This document shows positions 18,118 through 30,118 of a stretch of DNA of 64,000 nucleotides, one piece after another. How positions within the stretch are numbered: the first letter of the stretch is position 1; the number at the start of each line of letters is the position of its first letter. The notes beneath the pieces are model-generated. The model had not been told where the DNA came from. It saw nothing but the letters and a program-made list of their open reading frames with translations, and searched no databases. Location of the stretch: contig NZ_JACIJI010000002.1 of NCBI RefSeq assembly GCF_014199335.1, forward strand, positions 558,001-622,000, written 5' to 3'. The position numbers and the translations under genes are program-made. This DNA comes from Stakelama sediminis. GTDB lineage: Bacteria > Pseudomonadota > Alphaproteobacteria > Sphingomonadales > Sphingomonadaceae.

Positions 18118-18149
18118 GGGGGCAGGCACGTCCGGTGACGGCCTCCCCC
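18118..18149. terminator. Possible stem-loop between convergent genes
   Basis: GGGGGcAGGC (18118-18127) pairs with GCCTCCCCC (18141-18149) with one bulged C. On the minus strand the stem is followed by CTCTTTC, so it may end the PilZ transcript; on the plus strand there is no T run. Weak support as an intrinsic terminator. Confidence 0.35.
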
Positions 18150-18195
18150 CTGATGGAAATGGTACTCGATACACGCGGCCATACTCCGCCGCATA

Positions 18196-18492
18196 CTATG
18201 CCGCCAGTTCGGGTAGCGCCTTGGCGAGATGATAAAGCGGACCGTGCGTCAGGGCCTGTTCGAATTTGACCCCCAGCCTGCCCATGGAAGCCCATGCCAC
18301 CTGTGCGGGATAGCCACGATCCGCAACGATCAGTTTTACCTTGTCCCCCGGCCGGATATCGCCAAGCGTGCAATGTACGCCGGCGCCCCCCAGCGACACG
18401 TCAACCATACATGCCGAAACTTCACCCGACGGACCGCTCAGTCGCACGGGAATGGAAACGGAAAAACGATCTGAAAAACGCGATTCGTGCAT
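18196..18492 (-). CDS. PilZ-domain protein
   Basis: A 98-residue stand-alone PilZ domain, expected to bind cyclic di-GMP. The two signature elements are seen: RFSDR (RxxxR) near residue 5 and DVSLGGAGV (D/NxSxxG) near residue 33. Start ATG 18492 (MHESRFSDRF) has GGAGG 5 nt upstream; longer in-frame starts lack this. The effector target is not evident. The GGDEF-EAL protein at the right end of the window could affect the same signal but is not linked. A 287-bp region upstream up to the tRNA holds no supported gene. Confidence 0.85.
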   Translation of the reverse strand: MHESRFSDRFSVSIPVRLSGPSGEVSACMVDVSLGGAGVHCTLGDIRPGDKVKLIVADRGYPAQVAWASMGRLGVKFEQALTHGPLYHLAKALPELAA

Positions 18493-18778
18493 AGGTACCT
18501 CCATGTGAAGGACTATAGGCACCGACGTTATCGCAAACACTAAAACAACCCATGGTATAAACCACAGGCCCAGTATTCCTGATACTACGTATTTTGCGCA
18601 ATGAAAGTAAAGAGGCGGTTAATTTCATGGCCGGATCGCCTGGAATATTGCTTCGCGCGACCATGACTCGTTCTGAAGCTTCAAAATTGCCGGAGATGAA
18701 GCGCCGAAAACGCTATTGAGCAGTTACCACATCATTTTACTATGACTGGCAGAAACAGACAGGGCATTCTGTTTTCTC

Positions 18779-18856
<78 letters not shown>

Positions 18857-18967
18857 ACGATGGAGTGCTGCTACACGTTGCGCGCCTCGGGGACAACTCC
18901 CCATCGACACCGGGTGCATTAACGCTATGCTACCTACCTCAAAAGGATAATGAGGGGAGGCAATCGC

Positions 18968-19489
18968 ATGAAGCGGATTTTTATCGCCACGGGCACGGCT
19001 GTGCTGCTCGCCGGGTGTGGCGCATCGCAACCGCAGGCAAACCAAAACACCACTGAGGCAGCGCCGACTTGCGTTTCCAAGGACAATAATTCGCAATTTG
19101 ACGGGTTCAAGCTGCCGCAGATCAACGCGCTACTGACCGAACGCGCGAAGACGATTACCGCAAAACCCTCCGACACCGCCGAATGGACGGCTCAGGCGCA
19201 GAAATTCGCCGACCATTTCCTCGATACGATCGGCATCGGTCAGGATTCACTCTGTTCCGGCGATTACAAGGATATCCAGACGCTGCTCGGTGCAGAAGTC
19301 GATATGGAAGCCCGCGCGCCAAAGGGCCATGCGGGCGTGCTGACCGGCGATGCGTTCAAAAACTATGTGCGCATCCTGTATCAACAGGCAGGCCTCAGCG
19401 CCGATCGCGGCTATACCCAGCTCGATGCGCAGGTGGACTATACCGTCAACAGCGTCGATCAGAAGCGCAAGGACTGGAAAACCAACTGA
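18968..19489 (+). CDS. Lipoprotein of unknown function
   Basis: A 173-residue protein with a lipoprotein signal MKRIFIATGTAVLLAGC: the lipobox LLAG|C is clear, with Gly at +2. The mature part is mostly helical, with cysteines near residues 41 and 88 that could form a disulfide. I do not recognise a family. ATG 18968 has GGGGAGG 7 nt upstream. It stands alone between two minus-strand tRNA genes, so it must have its own promoter in the 110 bp after tRNA-Pro. Likely envelope-located. Confidence 0.75.
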   Translation: MKRIFIATGTAVLLAGCGASQPQANQNTTEAAPTCVSKDNNSQFDGFKLPQINALLTERAKTITAKPSDTAEWTAQAQKFADHFLDTIGIGQDSLCSGDYKDIQTLLGAEVDMEARAPKGHAGVLTGDAFKNYVRILYQQAGLSADRGYTQLDAQVDYTVNSVDQKRKDWKTN

Positions 19490-19509
19490 CCGTCGACATA
19501 TCGGACGGC

Positions 19510-19586
19510 TGGTGGGCCCGGCAGGACTTGAACCCGCAACCTAGCCGTTATGAGCGGCCAGCTCTAACCAGTTGAGCTACAGGCCC
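19510..19586 (-). tRNA. tRNA with CAT anticodon (probably Ile2, possibly elongator Met)
   Basis: A 77-nt cloverleaf on the minus strand: acceptor GGGCCTG/CGGGCCC, D-arm TAGCTCAACTGGTTAGAGCT, anticodon arm CCGCTCATAACGG, T-arm GCGGGTTCAAGTCCTGC and encoded CCA. The anticodon CAT is certain. Assignment to isoleucine (needing lysidine) rather than methionine rests on resemblance of the acceptor and anticodon stems to alphaproteobacterial Ile2 tRNAs and is not certain. Confidence 0.88.
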
Positions 19587-19633
19587 CCAACCGTCCGGAG
19601 CCGATAGCCGAGCCACGCAGCCTCGGGCAAGCC

Positions 19634-20602
19634 CTATACGCGCGCTGCATCGATCGCAGCGACAAGCTGTTGCTGCGACAGCGGCCGAATACCCGATCTG
19701 TCAAGCTGAGCGATTACGGCATCCCACCATCGGTAAAATGCCAGCAGATCGCGCTCATCCCGCACATAGGGAGTGCAACCCGGCTTGATCGACGGCGAAT
19801 GAAATCCGAAATTCAGGATCGGCAGGCCCTCTCCTGCCGCCACACGCACCGCTTCCAGCGCATCGGTAAGCGGCATATCCTCCGGCGTGAGTGCCACGCG
19901 CGACAATAACTGAAGCCGGGCGGCAATGCCCCTGCCCTTCGGTATTCGTGCCAGCATGCGGTGAAAACGCGCGCCACCGGCTCGCAGGCTCCCTGTATAC
20001 ACCGTTGTCAGCGGCAATTCGACAATGGGAGCATCCTCTTCGCGCAGGAAAAAGGCATGATTGCCGATTTCCCCGAAATCCGGCCCCTGTTCCGCTGAAT
20101 AGTCATAGCGTGCCCGCATCGAGCTATCGACGCGATATCCATGTCGGGAAAGAATGGCCGCAGTGTGTGGACCGATCCCGTAGCGCCCGGCGCGATAGAT
20201 TTTTGGTGTCGCCTCAACGGCCGAGCAAATTGCCGTTGTCAGACGCTCGATCTTCGCGGCTTCCAGTGTCTGCGGCAGGTTGCCCGGAAAACTGTTGGGA
20301 CCGTTGACGACTTCCTCATGCGGAGGGGTCACCCAGGGATGGAGTTGCGCACCGACATCCGCACCGCCGATATCAAGAATGCGGCGCAGCACCGCAATCG
20401 CCGCCTTATCGGTGACTACCGGATAATCGGCGAGATACACCATCGACGCGCCGAGATCGCGCAATCGCCGATGCGCGCCGGGCAATTCCGCCATCGCCGT
20501 CGTGTCCCGGTTCGCCGAGGAAAGCGGCTGCGTCCAGTCGAACTCCTCTTCGGTGTCGACGAAAATACAATAACGCCGGCCGAAATCCTCCGACCATTGC
20601 AA
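19634..20602 (-). CDS. Polysaccharide deacetylase-like (WalW-type) protein
   Basis: A 322-residue protein with the fold features of NodB-type deacetylases: an acidic strand FVDTEEEFDW near residue 14, a GAQLHPWVTPP segment near 84 that may carry metal-binding His, AGRYGIGPHTAAIL near 152, and NFGFHSPSIKPG near 270. Similar proteins are called WalW and lie in polysaccharide loci of sphingomonads (from memory). The start is TTG at 20602, with AGGA 6 nt upstream; no ATG or GTG is available upstream in frame. It follows the histidine kinase gene by 73 bp on the same strand. Confidence 0.72.
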   Translation of the reverse strand: MQWSEDFGRRYCIFVDTEEEFDWTQPLSSANRDTTAMAELPGAHRRLRDLGASMVYLADYPVVTDKAAIAVLRRILDIGGADVGAQLHPWVTPPHEEVVNGPNSFPGNLPQTLEAAKIERLTTAICSAVEATPKIYRAGRYGIGPHTAAILSRHGYRVDSSMRARYDYSAEQGPDFGEIGNHAFFLREEDAPIVELPLTTVYTGSLRAGGARFHRMLARIPKGRGIAARLQLLSRVALTPEDMPLTDALEAVRVAAGEGLPILNFGFHSPSIKPGCTPYVRDERDLLAFYRWWDAVIAQLDRSGIRPLSQQQLVAAIDAARV

Positions 20603-20675
20603 GGGCCTTCCTGACGATGGACGATAGGATGTAACGATAGCAGCGCCCCCTTAATTGGCGGCAACAGCCGTTCGT

Positions 20676-22493
20676 TCAACGGGTTTCGGCTGCGTCCGCC
20701 ATTTCCTTCTGGGCTGCGGGCAACCGTACCGTCAAGTGCGTGCCGTCATGCGCATATCCGCCGCCAAGTTCGCTCGCCAGGTTGCGCACCAGCCGCAGCG
20801 AAAAGCCCGCACCAAGCGTCACCCGACTCGACAGGGCTTCGTCCTCCCGCAGGCCATGTTCGGACAAATGCCGGGCAAGTGCCGCGGGCAGATCAAAGGT
20901 CAGAACGATTGTACCGCGATCTTCCGACGCATTCACGCCGATCGCCTCTCCGGACTCAGCGGTGGAAACCAGCGTAGCGAGCAAACGGGCGAACAGCCGT
21001 TCGACGGCGCGCGCATCCCCCGCCACGACATATTCATGGTCGGGCAGGCGCACGGAGGTCGAACGAAGTGAGATCAGCGGTTCAAGGTCGCCGACAATTT
21101 CCTGCAGCAACGGGTGCAGCCGGACCTCATGGGGGCGAAGGTCGAGCGCCTTCCCCTCAATACGCGCGGCAAGATCAAGATCGTCGATCACCCCCAACAG
21201 GGTTTTTGCATCCGAACGGATCGCCCCGGCGCGGGTACGATATTCCGTAGGCACCGGCCCCAGCATCTCGGCTTCGATCATTTCGGAAAAGCCGGTAATG
21301 GCGCCGGCAGGCGTGCGCAGTTCATGCACAAGCTGGCGTAATCGCCCGGTCTGTGCCGCAGCCGGTGTTTTCACAGGTTCGGCACGCTCGCCGCGACGGG
21401 GGCGCCGCCCGGTGCCGCGATAACCGGCAAAACGCCCGCTACGCGTATCGAACACCGGCGTAGCGGAAATCAGCCAGTCCCCTGCTGCGGCCCCGATACC
21501 GGCAATCTGTAACCGCGCGTCGGAAAAAGCGTCCCTTTTTCGTATCGCACCGGTGACAGCGCCATCGGTACGACTGGTTCCAACCCCACCCAGACTGTTC
21601 AACGACAATCCGACCAGAGAAGCTCTGGCGCTGCCCTCCACCCATCGCACGATCCCGTTGCCGTCTGTCTCGAAGCGAAAGCCATCCGCTTCTTTGACAG
21701 CAGGCATGGCAGACGGCGGATCCTGTTCCCGACGCTGCTGATAGGCGTCGATCCGTGCCACGACATCGGCAATACGAAACGGACCGGAGCCTGTTTTGCC
21801 CGCGGTGTCCGGCATTTTCCGGGCAGGTACGACGGGAGCATCTCCCTCACGCGCCTTGCGCAATGCCTCGGCAACCACCGGCATATTGGCGGCAATCGCG
21901 CCGACACTCGCAAAACCCTCCGGCACCGACGGTTGCGCCACGGTTGGAATATCGGGAGATTCGTGCCGGTCTTGTTCCGGCTCAGTCGCATCGGATTCGG
22001 TATCGGTACTCAATGCCCCGGTTTGCGGAAGCGATGCACACTGGTCCGCCGGTCGGTCATCGCCCAGTACCAGATCAGACGCGCCGAAACTACGCAGCGC
22101 ACGCTCAACCTCTTCCCCCAGATCGCGCCGGTTCCGCAGCAGAGACCGCGCCGTCGGGGAGAGAGACGGCAGCATGGCGATCCATTCCGCGGGTGCCAGC
22201 GTTGCACTACGCAATACCGGGCGAGCGATTGTCAGTTCGTCCGTGGCGAACAGTTTCACCAGCGCTGCCGGTGGTCTGGCATGTTCCAGCGCACGGCCGC
22301 TGGCGGCACGTACGGGCGCAGGCACCTGATCGCGTATCGAGTATAGCAGTTCCAGTGCTGCCCCGTCCGGCGCAGCACGACGACGGCCGATCAGGTCGGT
22401 GAGCTGCCGCCACACCGATTCGCGGCCCGGCGGCGACTGAATATCCGCTGCCGACAGAACAGTTTGCAGAAGATCGTCAAAACGCAGTTGCAA
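20676..22493 (-). CDS. Histidine-kinase-like protein with DUF2336-like N-terminus
   Basis: A 605-residue soluble protein. Residues 1-135 are helical and resemble DUF2336 (TIARPVLRSATLAPAEWIAM then SLSPTARSLLRNRRDLGEEV). A low-complexity linker leads to a PAS-like domain (about 255-355), a HisKA domain with H box RQLVHELRTPAGAITGF, and an ATPase-like region. In the last part the N-box Asn and the DxGxG motif are not found; only GAGFSLRLVRNLASELGG resembles the G2 box. Catalysis is therefore doubtful. The start is TTG at 22493, the only in-frame start after a stop. No cognate regulator is adjacent. Confidence 0.78.
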   Translation of the reverse strand: MQLRFDDLLQTVLSAADIQSPPGRESVWRQLTDLIGRRRAAPDGAALELLYSIRDQVPAPVRAASGRALEHARPPAALVKLFATDELTIARPVLRSATLAPAEWIAMLPSLSPTARSLLRNRRDLGEEVERALRSFGASDLVLGDDRPADQCASLPQTGALSTDTESDATEPEQDRHESPDIPTVAQPSVPEGFASVGAIAANMPVVAEALRKAREGDAPVVPARKMPDTAGKTGSGPFRIADVVARIDAYQQRREQDPPSAMPAVKEADGFRFETDGNGIVRWVEGSARASLVGLSLNSLGGVGTSRTDGAVTGAIRKRDAFSDARLQIAGIGAAAGDWLISATPVFDTRSGRFAGYRGTGRRPRRGERAEPVKTPAAAQTGRLRQLVHELRTPAGAITGFSEMIEAEMLGPVPTEYRTRAGAIRSDAKTLLGVIDDLDLAARIEGKALDLRPHEVRLHPLLQEIVGDLEPLISLRSTSVRLPDHEYVVAGDARAVERLFARLLATLVSTAESGEAIGVNASEDRGTIVLTFDLPAALARHLSEHGLREDEALSSRVTLGAGFSLRLVRNLASELGGGYAHDGTHLTVRLPAAQKEMADAAETR

Positions 22494-22676
22494 AGCTCGT
22501 CCCGTATTCTCAGTTCAGCCTGTAAGATTTTTTTAACGCTCGGAGGTCGATCGCGATAGCTGGCTTTTTTCCGGCGTAGCATTGTGGGACAATTGCGTTC
22601 GCCTGTAATTAAATTATATGTGTGCCGCATTCAGGCATCGAAAACATCCTGAAATTCGGAAATTAGGGAGTAGGCT

Positions 22677-23141
22677 ATGACATTCGACCGGATCGACCGG
22701 CAGATAATGGCGCTGCTGCAGGAAGACGGGCGAATGACCAATGTCGAGCTGGCCGAACGGGTCGGCCTGACGGCACCGCCCTGCCTGCGGCGTGTCCGCG
22801 CACTAGAGGAGGAAGGCGCGATTCGCGGCTACCATGCCGAACTGGACCCTCTCGCGCTGGGATATACAATTACGGTATATGCACTGGTCAGCCTGCGCAG
22901 CCAGGCGGAAAGCGACCTGGATGCATTCGAAGCGCATGTTGCGAACATTCCGGAAGTGCGCGAATGCCACATGCTCAACGGCGAAATTGACTTCATTCTC
23001 AAAATCGTCGCGACCGACCTGAAGAGTTTTCAGCAGATGCTGACCACCCATCTGACCACGGCACCGAACGTGACCAGCGTGAAAACGTCCCTGACGATCA
23101 GAACTTCAAAACACCTGCCCGGAATTCCATTGTCCGAATAG
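22677..23141 (+). CDS. Lrp/AsnC family transcriptional regulator
   Basis: A 154-residue regulator with the N-terminal AsnC winged helix (FDRIDRQIMALLQEDGRMTN then VELAERVGLTAPPCLRRVRA) and the C-terminal RAM ligand domain (residues about 65-145). Lrp/AsnC proteins sense amino acids and regulate nearby or global genes. It is divergent from the histidine kinase gene across a 183-bp AT-rich spacer containing repeated AATT-type tracts that might serve as its own operator. A strong terminator follows. ATG at 22677 has TAGGGAGTAGG upstream. Confidence 0.93.
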   Translation: MTFDRIDRQIMALLQEDGRMTNVELAERVGLTAPPCLRRVRALEEEGAIRGYHAELDPLALGYTITVYALVSLRSQAESDLDAFEAHVANIPEVRECHMLNGEIDFILKIVATDLKSFQQMLTTHLTTAPNVTSVKTSLTIRTSKHLPGIPLSE

Positions 23142-23151
23142 CCGGACGAAA

Positions 23152-23179
23152 AAGGGGCGGCAAATCAATGCCGCCCCTT
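23152..23179. terminator. Bidirectional intrinsic terminator
   Basis: A perfect 11-bp stem, AAGGGGCGGCA (23152-23162) with TGCCGCCCCTT (23169-23179), and a six-base loop AATCAA. T-rich sequence follows on both strands. It separates the Lrp-type gene from the convergent TPR gene. Confidence 0.88.
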
Positions 23180-23208
23180 CTTCATTCATGCACTGGCTTC
23201 AGAGCCGA

Positions 23209-24531
23209 TCAGTTTCCTGTGGTCGCAGGAGTAGCGGCCGGAGCCGCTGGCGCAGCCGTGGCACCGGTCTGCTTACCGTTCACCCATGCGGTCCAGAGGC
23301 CTGCAACATCTGCGCGCGGCGCGCCCTGAACCGCTTGCAGCGCCGTTTTGGCAGCATCGTACTGCCCGGCCTGAGCAAGCGCGATTCCCATGTTCAGGTT
23401 GACCGCATTGGCATCGACACCACCCTTCTGAAGGGCAGTCTGATACATGCTGGCAGCCGTCTGATAGTCATCATGCGACAGGAACACGTCGCCTGCCTGA
23501 GAAGCGGCAACACCGCTTGAACTGCTTTCCGCCTTGCTCTTCAGCGTGGCGAGCGGGGTATCGTTACGAACCCCGGCCGTTGCAGTCTGATAGATATCCT
23601 TCACCGCAGCGGACGAAGAAGTGATTTTTCCATCCGCTTTACCCGCATCGATGACCGACTTTGCTTCATAAGGCAGGCCAAGGTCGTTGGCGGTCTGTGC
23701 ATATTCGACATAATCGCTCTGGTTTGCGAGAGCGCCTGTCTTTTGCATCAGACGCATCAGGTCCAGCTTGACCTTCTTGCCGTCCTGGGTGGTGGCAGGC
23801 GGATGCATCTGGAAATAGATCATGATGGTCTTACGCCAGCCCTCATTGCTGGGATATGCAGACATCCATTTTTCCAGCCAGTCCATGGTGGGACCGTCCA
23901 TCTTTTTGTCATATGCAAGCTGCACGCCGTAACGATACAGATTTTCCGGCGCTTTCTTCCCCGCCGCAGTGTCCGCGCTGATAGCCTCATTCAACGATGC
24001 CAGCGCACCAGCAGTGTCGCCGGAGTCGGATTGCAGGCGAACCATCATCAGCGGCATTTCAGGATCGCTGTATCCCAGCGCCTTTGCCTGTTTCAGATAG
24101 TTCAGTGCAGAAGCCGAATCCTTGTCCTGCATGGCCAGCTGAGCCAGCACGAAATTATATTTGCCCTTGTCTGCCTGCGAAACGCGCGGGCTTGCGATCA
24201 GCGTCTGGAGCGCAGGCTTCATCGCCGCATAATCCTTTTCGCGCGATGCCAGCGGCAGCGCGAGCTGAGCAGCGAAATACTTCTCGTCGTCGGTCTTGGC
24301 CTCGGACTGAAGCTGGGCAACCAGCGGCTTGGCGGTTGCATTGTCATTGGCCTGCAACGCCTTTTGTGCCTTGACGGCCGTTTCGCGGAATTCCTTGCCC
24401 ACCTTCAACGGCGGCTGGCCATTCTCGGCCTTTTCATCCTTCTTCTTGGCGAATGCCGGCGCAACAAAGGCGCTGGTCGACATGCTGATGGCAAGTGCGG
24501 CGGCCATCGCAGCCTTCGATGCGAACTTCAT
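23209..24531 (-). CDS. Exported TPR-repeat protein
   Basis: A 440-residue protein with a Sec signal peptide (basic start, hydrophobic MAAALAISMSTSAFVAPAFA, cleavage before KKK). Tetratricopeptide-like repeats cover most of the mature chain, for example DSASALNYLKQAKALGYSD, ASLNEAISADTAAGKK, and DYQTAASMYQTALQKGGVDA followed by GQYDAAKTALQAV. The C-terminus is an Ala/Pro-rich tail. It is probably a periplasmic scaffold; the partner is unknown. Start ATG 24531 has AGAGGAGA upstream. A 24-residue upstream extension lacks a site and would displace the signal. Confidence 0.82.
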   Translation of the reverse strand: MKFASKAAMAAALAISMSTSAFVAPAFAKKKDEKAENGQPPLKVGKEFRETAVKAQKALQANDNATAKPLVAQLQSEAKTDDEKYFAAQLALPLASREKDYAAMKPALQTLIASPRVSQADKGKYNFVLAQLAMQDKDSASALNYLKQAKALGYSDPEMPLMMVRLQSDSGDTAGALASLNEAISADTAAGKKAPENLYRYGVQLAYDKKMDGPTMDWLEKWMSAYPSNEGWRKTIMIYFQMHPPATTQDGKKVKLDLMRLMQKTGALANQSDYVEYAQTANDLGLPYEAKSVIDAGKADGKITSSSAAVKDIYQTATAGVRNDTPLATLKSKAESSSSGVAASQAGDVFLSHDDYQTAASMYQTALQKGGVDANAVNLNMGIALAQAGQYDAAKTALQAVQGAPRADVAGLWTAWVNGKQTGATAAPAAPAATPATTGN

Positions 24532-24704
24532 ATTGATAAACTCTCCTCTTTGGGCCGTGCGGGGCGCGGATGTGGAAATAGATTGGGTAGCCCCTGCGTT
24601 CAACCCGCACGATAAACCATGTTATACAAACGTAACGATGAACGCGCTTTGAACGTAGACGATCCGCTTTGACGCGACGAAAGCGCGCCGTTAAGCGACG
24701 AACG

Positions 24705-25463
24705 ATGATTGCCGTGCTTTCCCCCGCCAAATCGCTCGACTTCGAAACACCGACCGAAAGTGCCCACGCGACCGAACCGCGCTTTTCCGAAGAAGCAGGC
24801 ACGCTTGCCCATGCCGCGGCAAAACTGACCGCGCCGAAACTGTCGTCGCTGATGCGGATTTCCGACAAGCTGGCGAAGCTGAACGTTCAGCGGTTTCGTG
24901 GCTTCGACACGCAACCGGAACGGGCCGCGCTGTTCGCCTTTGCAGGCGATGTCTATCGCGGGTTCGAAGCAAAGACACTGGACGAACCGGCCATCGCCTT
25001 CGCGCAGGAACATGTCCGCATCCTGTCCGGGCTGTACGGATTGCTGCGTCCGCTCGACGCCATTCGTCCCTATCGTCTGGAAATGGGCACACGCTGGGCG
25101 CCGGGGCGTACGCGGACGCTCTATGATTTCTGGCAGGGACGCATTGCCGACGCACTGACCGGCGATGTCGTACGCGAAGGATCGGGCACGGTCCTGAACC
25201 TCGCCAGCCAGGAATATTGGGCCGCCGTCTCCGGCAAACTGCCACAGAGCGTTCGCGTGATTGAGGTGGATTTCCGCGAAATGCGCGACGGCGAGGCCAA
25301 ATTCGTCAGCTTCCATGCGAAAAGGGCGCGCGGCATGATGGCGCGCTGGATGTGCGAACATCACGTCACCGATATCGAAGCGATGAAAGGATTCGACAGC
25401 GACGGCTATCGCTTTGATGCCGACGAAAGCGACGCCGATCACTGGCGCTTTGTGCGCGGATGA
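24705..25463 (+). CDS. yaaA: Peroxide stress protein YaaA (DUF328/UPF0246)
   Basis: A 252-residue protein of the YaaA family, which in E. coli limits free iron and DNA damage during peroxide stress. Family phrases are present: MIAVLSPAKSLDFETP at the N-terminus, LSGLYGLLRPLDAIRPYRLEMGTRW near 108, NLASQEYW near 166 and FVSFHAKRARGMMARW near 205. ATG 24705 is chosen because it gives the canonical M-x-x-x-LSPAKSLD opening. The next gene overlaps its stop by 4 nt (ATGA). Confidence 0.95.
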   Translation: MIAVLSPAKSLDFETPTESAHATEPRFSEEAGTLAHAAAKLTAPKLSSLMRISDKLAKLNVQRFRGFDTQPERAALFAFAGDVYRGFEAKTLDEPAIAFAQEHVRILSGLYGLLRPLDAIRPYRLEMGTRWAPGRTRTLYDFWQGRIADALTGDVVREGSGTVLNLASQEYWAAVSGKLPQSVRVIEVDFREMRDGEAKFVSFHAKRARGMMARWMCEHHVTDIEAMKGFDSDGYRFDADESDADHWRFVRG

Positions 25464-26158
25464 GTCGCGCCGCCGTCATTATCGGCGTGTCCGGAGGGAT
25501 CGGCGGTGCGTTCGAGACTGTCCTGAAGGAAGAAGGCGCGTTCGACCGCGTCTGGGGACTGGCGCGATCCCGCACCGGCGATTCGCATATCGATCTGGAG
25601 GATGAGGCCAGCATCAGCGTCGCCGCCGAGCGCGTCGCAAAAGGACCGCCGGTCGAGTTGCTGATCGTCGCCACCGGTATTCTTCATGACGAAGACCATG
25701 GCCCGGAAAAGGCGTTGAAGGAACTCGACGCGGAGTGGCTGGCGCGCAATTTCGCCGTCAACACGATCGGACCGGCGCTGGTCGCGAAGCACTTCCTGCC
25801 GATCCTGCCGCGCACCGGAAAGCCGGTATTCGCCGCTTTGTCGGCACGGGTGGGCAGCATTTCCGACAACCGGCTGGGCGGCTGGTACGGCTATCGCGCG
25901 TCGAAGGCGGCGCTGAATCAGATCATCCGAAGTGCGAGTATCGAAGCGCGACGCCATAACGACCGCTCGATCGTGGTCGCACTACACCCCGGCACCGTCG
26001 ACACCGCACTATCGAAACCTTTTCAGGCTAATGTCGCCCCCGGCACCCTGTTCGATCCCGAACGTGCCGCCATGCAGTTGCTTGACGTGATCGAGGAACT
26101 GACCCCCGCCGACAGCGGCAAGCTGTTTGCCTGGGACGGCAGCGAAATCGCCCCGTAA
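25460..26158 (+). CDS. Short-chain dehydrogenase/reductase (CsgA-like)
   Basis: A 232-residue SDR. The nucleotide motif is GVSGGIGGAF near residue 9, NAG is replaced by the ATGILHD stretch near 71, and the catalytic block is Ser at ALSARVGSISDN with YRASK about 14 residues later. It resembles the C-signal/CsgA group of short SDRs. Substrate unknown. Coupled to yaaA by an ATGA overlap, which suggests a shared transcript but not a shared function. Confidence 0.88.
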   Translation: MSRAAVIIGVSGGIGGAFETVLKEEGAFDRVWGLARSRTGDSHIDLEDEASISVAAERVAKGPPVELLIVATGILHDEDHGPEKALKELDAEWLARNFAVNTIGPALVAKHFLPILPRTGKPVFAALSARVGSISDNRLGGWYGYRASKAALNQIIRSASIEARRHNDRSIVVALHPGTVDTALSKPFQANVAPGTLFDPERAAMQLLDVIEELTPADSGKLFAWDGSEIAP

Positions 26159-26171
26159 TTTCGAAAATTCT

Positions 26172-26201
26172 CGCGTGCGCGCACGCGCGTACACGCGCGC
26201 G
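26172..26201. other. 30-bp perfect alternating pyrimidine/purine tract before gyrA
   Basis: From C26172 to G26201 every base alternates pyrimidine and purine (mostly CG, with TG, TA and CA steps). Such tracts can adopt left-handed Z-DNA under negative supercoiling. It sits 71 bp before the gyrA start, in the only intergenic gap available for its promoter. Confidence 0.7.
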
Positions 26202-26271
26202 GGCTTGGCAGTGGCCCGGCAACACGCTAGGGTTGTCGCATTCTTGAAACACTACCCGAAAGCATGAGACT

Positions 26272-29027
<2,756 letters not shown>

Positions 29028-29031
<4 letters not shown>

Positions 29032-29375
29032 GCCACCCGACCACCGCCTATAAGGTGCTGACCGGCGATCAGATGCAGGCGCTGGAAGCGGATATCTTCG
29101 AAGGCGCGCCGGTGGATGTGGCAGACGGCTATATCCACCTGTCCACCGTCGATCAGTTGACCGAAACCGTGGACAGGCATTTCGCCGGCCAATCGAATTT
29201 GTGGGTCGCGGCCGTCGATCTTGAGGCACAGGGCAAGGCGCTGAAATGGGAAGAATCGCGCGGCGGTGCGCTCTTCCCGCATCTTCATGGCAAGCTGCTG
29301 CTCGAAACCGTCATCGCCTATGGCCCGCTGGAGCGCGAGGATGACGGCACCGTGAAACTGCCAGTCGCCGGTTAG
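29028..29375 (+). CDS. DUF952 family protein
   Basis: A 115-residue cytosolic protein with the DUF952 pattern: YKVLTGDQMQALEADIFEGA at the start, DGYIHLSTVDQL near 34, and FPHLHGKL with a His pair near 83. The fold is related to ADP-ribosyl-processing or glutathione-related small proteins in some proposals, but biochemical function is not established. Its ATG overlaps the gyrA stop (ATGA), and its stop overlaps that of the convergent YhhN gene by 4 nt. Confidence 0.88.
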
Positions 29376-30013
29376 GCCCTGCGCTCCTCCTTGGCCAGCG
29401 TCTCCACCACGCCGGTCGCGATCATCAACTGTCCTGCAAAATAGAGCGGCCAGACCAGCAGGGTCGGCACATAGCTGTCAGCCAGCAGGCCCGCGCGCGA
29501 AAAAATCAGCAGGTCGGAAAGCACGAACAACACCGCGCCGATTCCGACGCGATAGCGGGGAAAGCGGCTCATCCACGCGGTTGACGCCATGATGCCGAGT
29601 GCGGCTGCATAAATGCCGACCGCCATTACCATGCCCGCATCCCAGACCAGACTGACGGCGATCAGCACCGTCGCAATCGGCAGGATGCGGCCAAGCATCC
29701 GCTGGCTGGGCGAAAGCTTTCTCCGGTGATTGCGCAGATACAGGATGATCGCCACCACATGCCCGGCCAAAAAGGCAAGCGCGCCAACCGACAGACCCAC
29801 CGCGTCCAGCAGCACGTCCCCCGTCGCCCCCAGCAGCAGCGCGATTGTAATCAGCACTCCGTCGGTCGAACGCGCCTGCGTCGCCGCCCATAGCGCCAGC
29901 AATCCGACGCCCAGCCCTTTCCAGACCGTGACCATCGGGCCGGACCAGTCCATCCACGCCGCCCAGCTATAGCTGGCCCCTGCCACGATGGCCGCCCACC
30001 AGATCAGCCGCAT
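29372..30013 (-). CDS. YhhN family (lysoplasmalogenase-like) membrane protein
   Basis: A 213-residue protein with about eight membrane helices. The family pattern is visible: [12 protein letters not shown] near 68, [16 protein letters not shown] near 85, and [10 protein letters not shown] near 165, which carry the acidic and His residues thought to be catalytic in TMEM86B/YhhN proteins. The family cleaves the vinyl-ether bond of lysoplasmalogens in animals; the bacterial substrate is unproven. Start ATG 30013 has GGGGGACAGGGAA upstream; an ATG eight codons earlier is possible. Confidence 0.84.
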   Translation of the reverse strand: MRLIWWAAIVAGASYSWAAWMDWSGPMVTVWKGLGVGLLALWAATQARSTDGVLITIALLLGATGDVLLDAVGLSVGALAFLAGHVVAIILYLRNHRRKLSPSQRMLGRILPIATVLIAVSLVWDAGMVMAVGIYAAALGIMASTAWMSRFPRYRVGIGAVLFVLSDLLIFSRAGLLADSYVPTLLVWPLYFAGQLMIATGVVETLAKEERRA

Positions 30014-30118
30014 GTTTCCCTGTCCCCCTTCATCCATTCCCTGCTGCCCTTGACGCCGCTCTGGTCGCGTAGCAGGGCCTGCCTCTCATACGGACCACAG
30101 GAAATGCGCAAGAGCAAC

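Noticed and set aside
18602..18667. Possible 21-codon frame in the PilZ-tRNA gap
   Set aside because: No ribosome binding site, no membrane or domain signal and no overlap with a neighbour.
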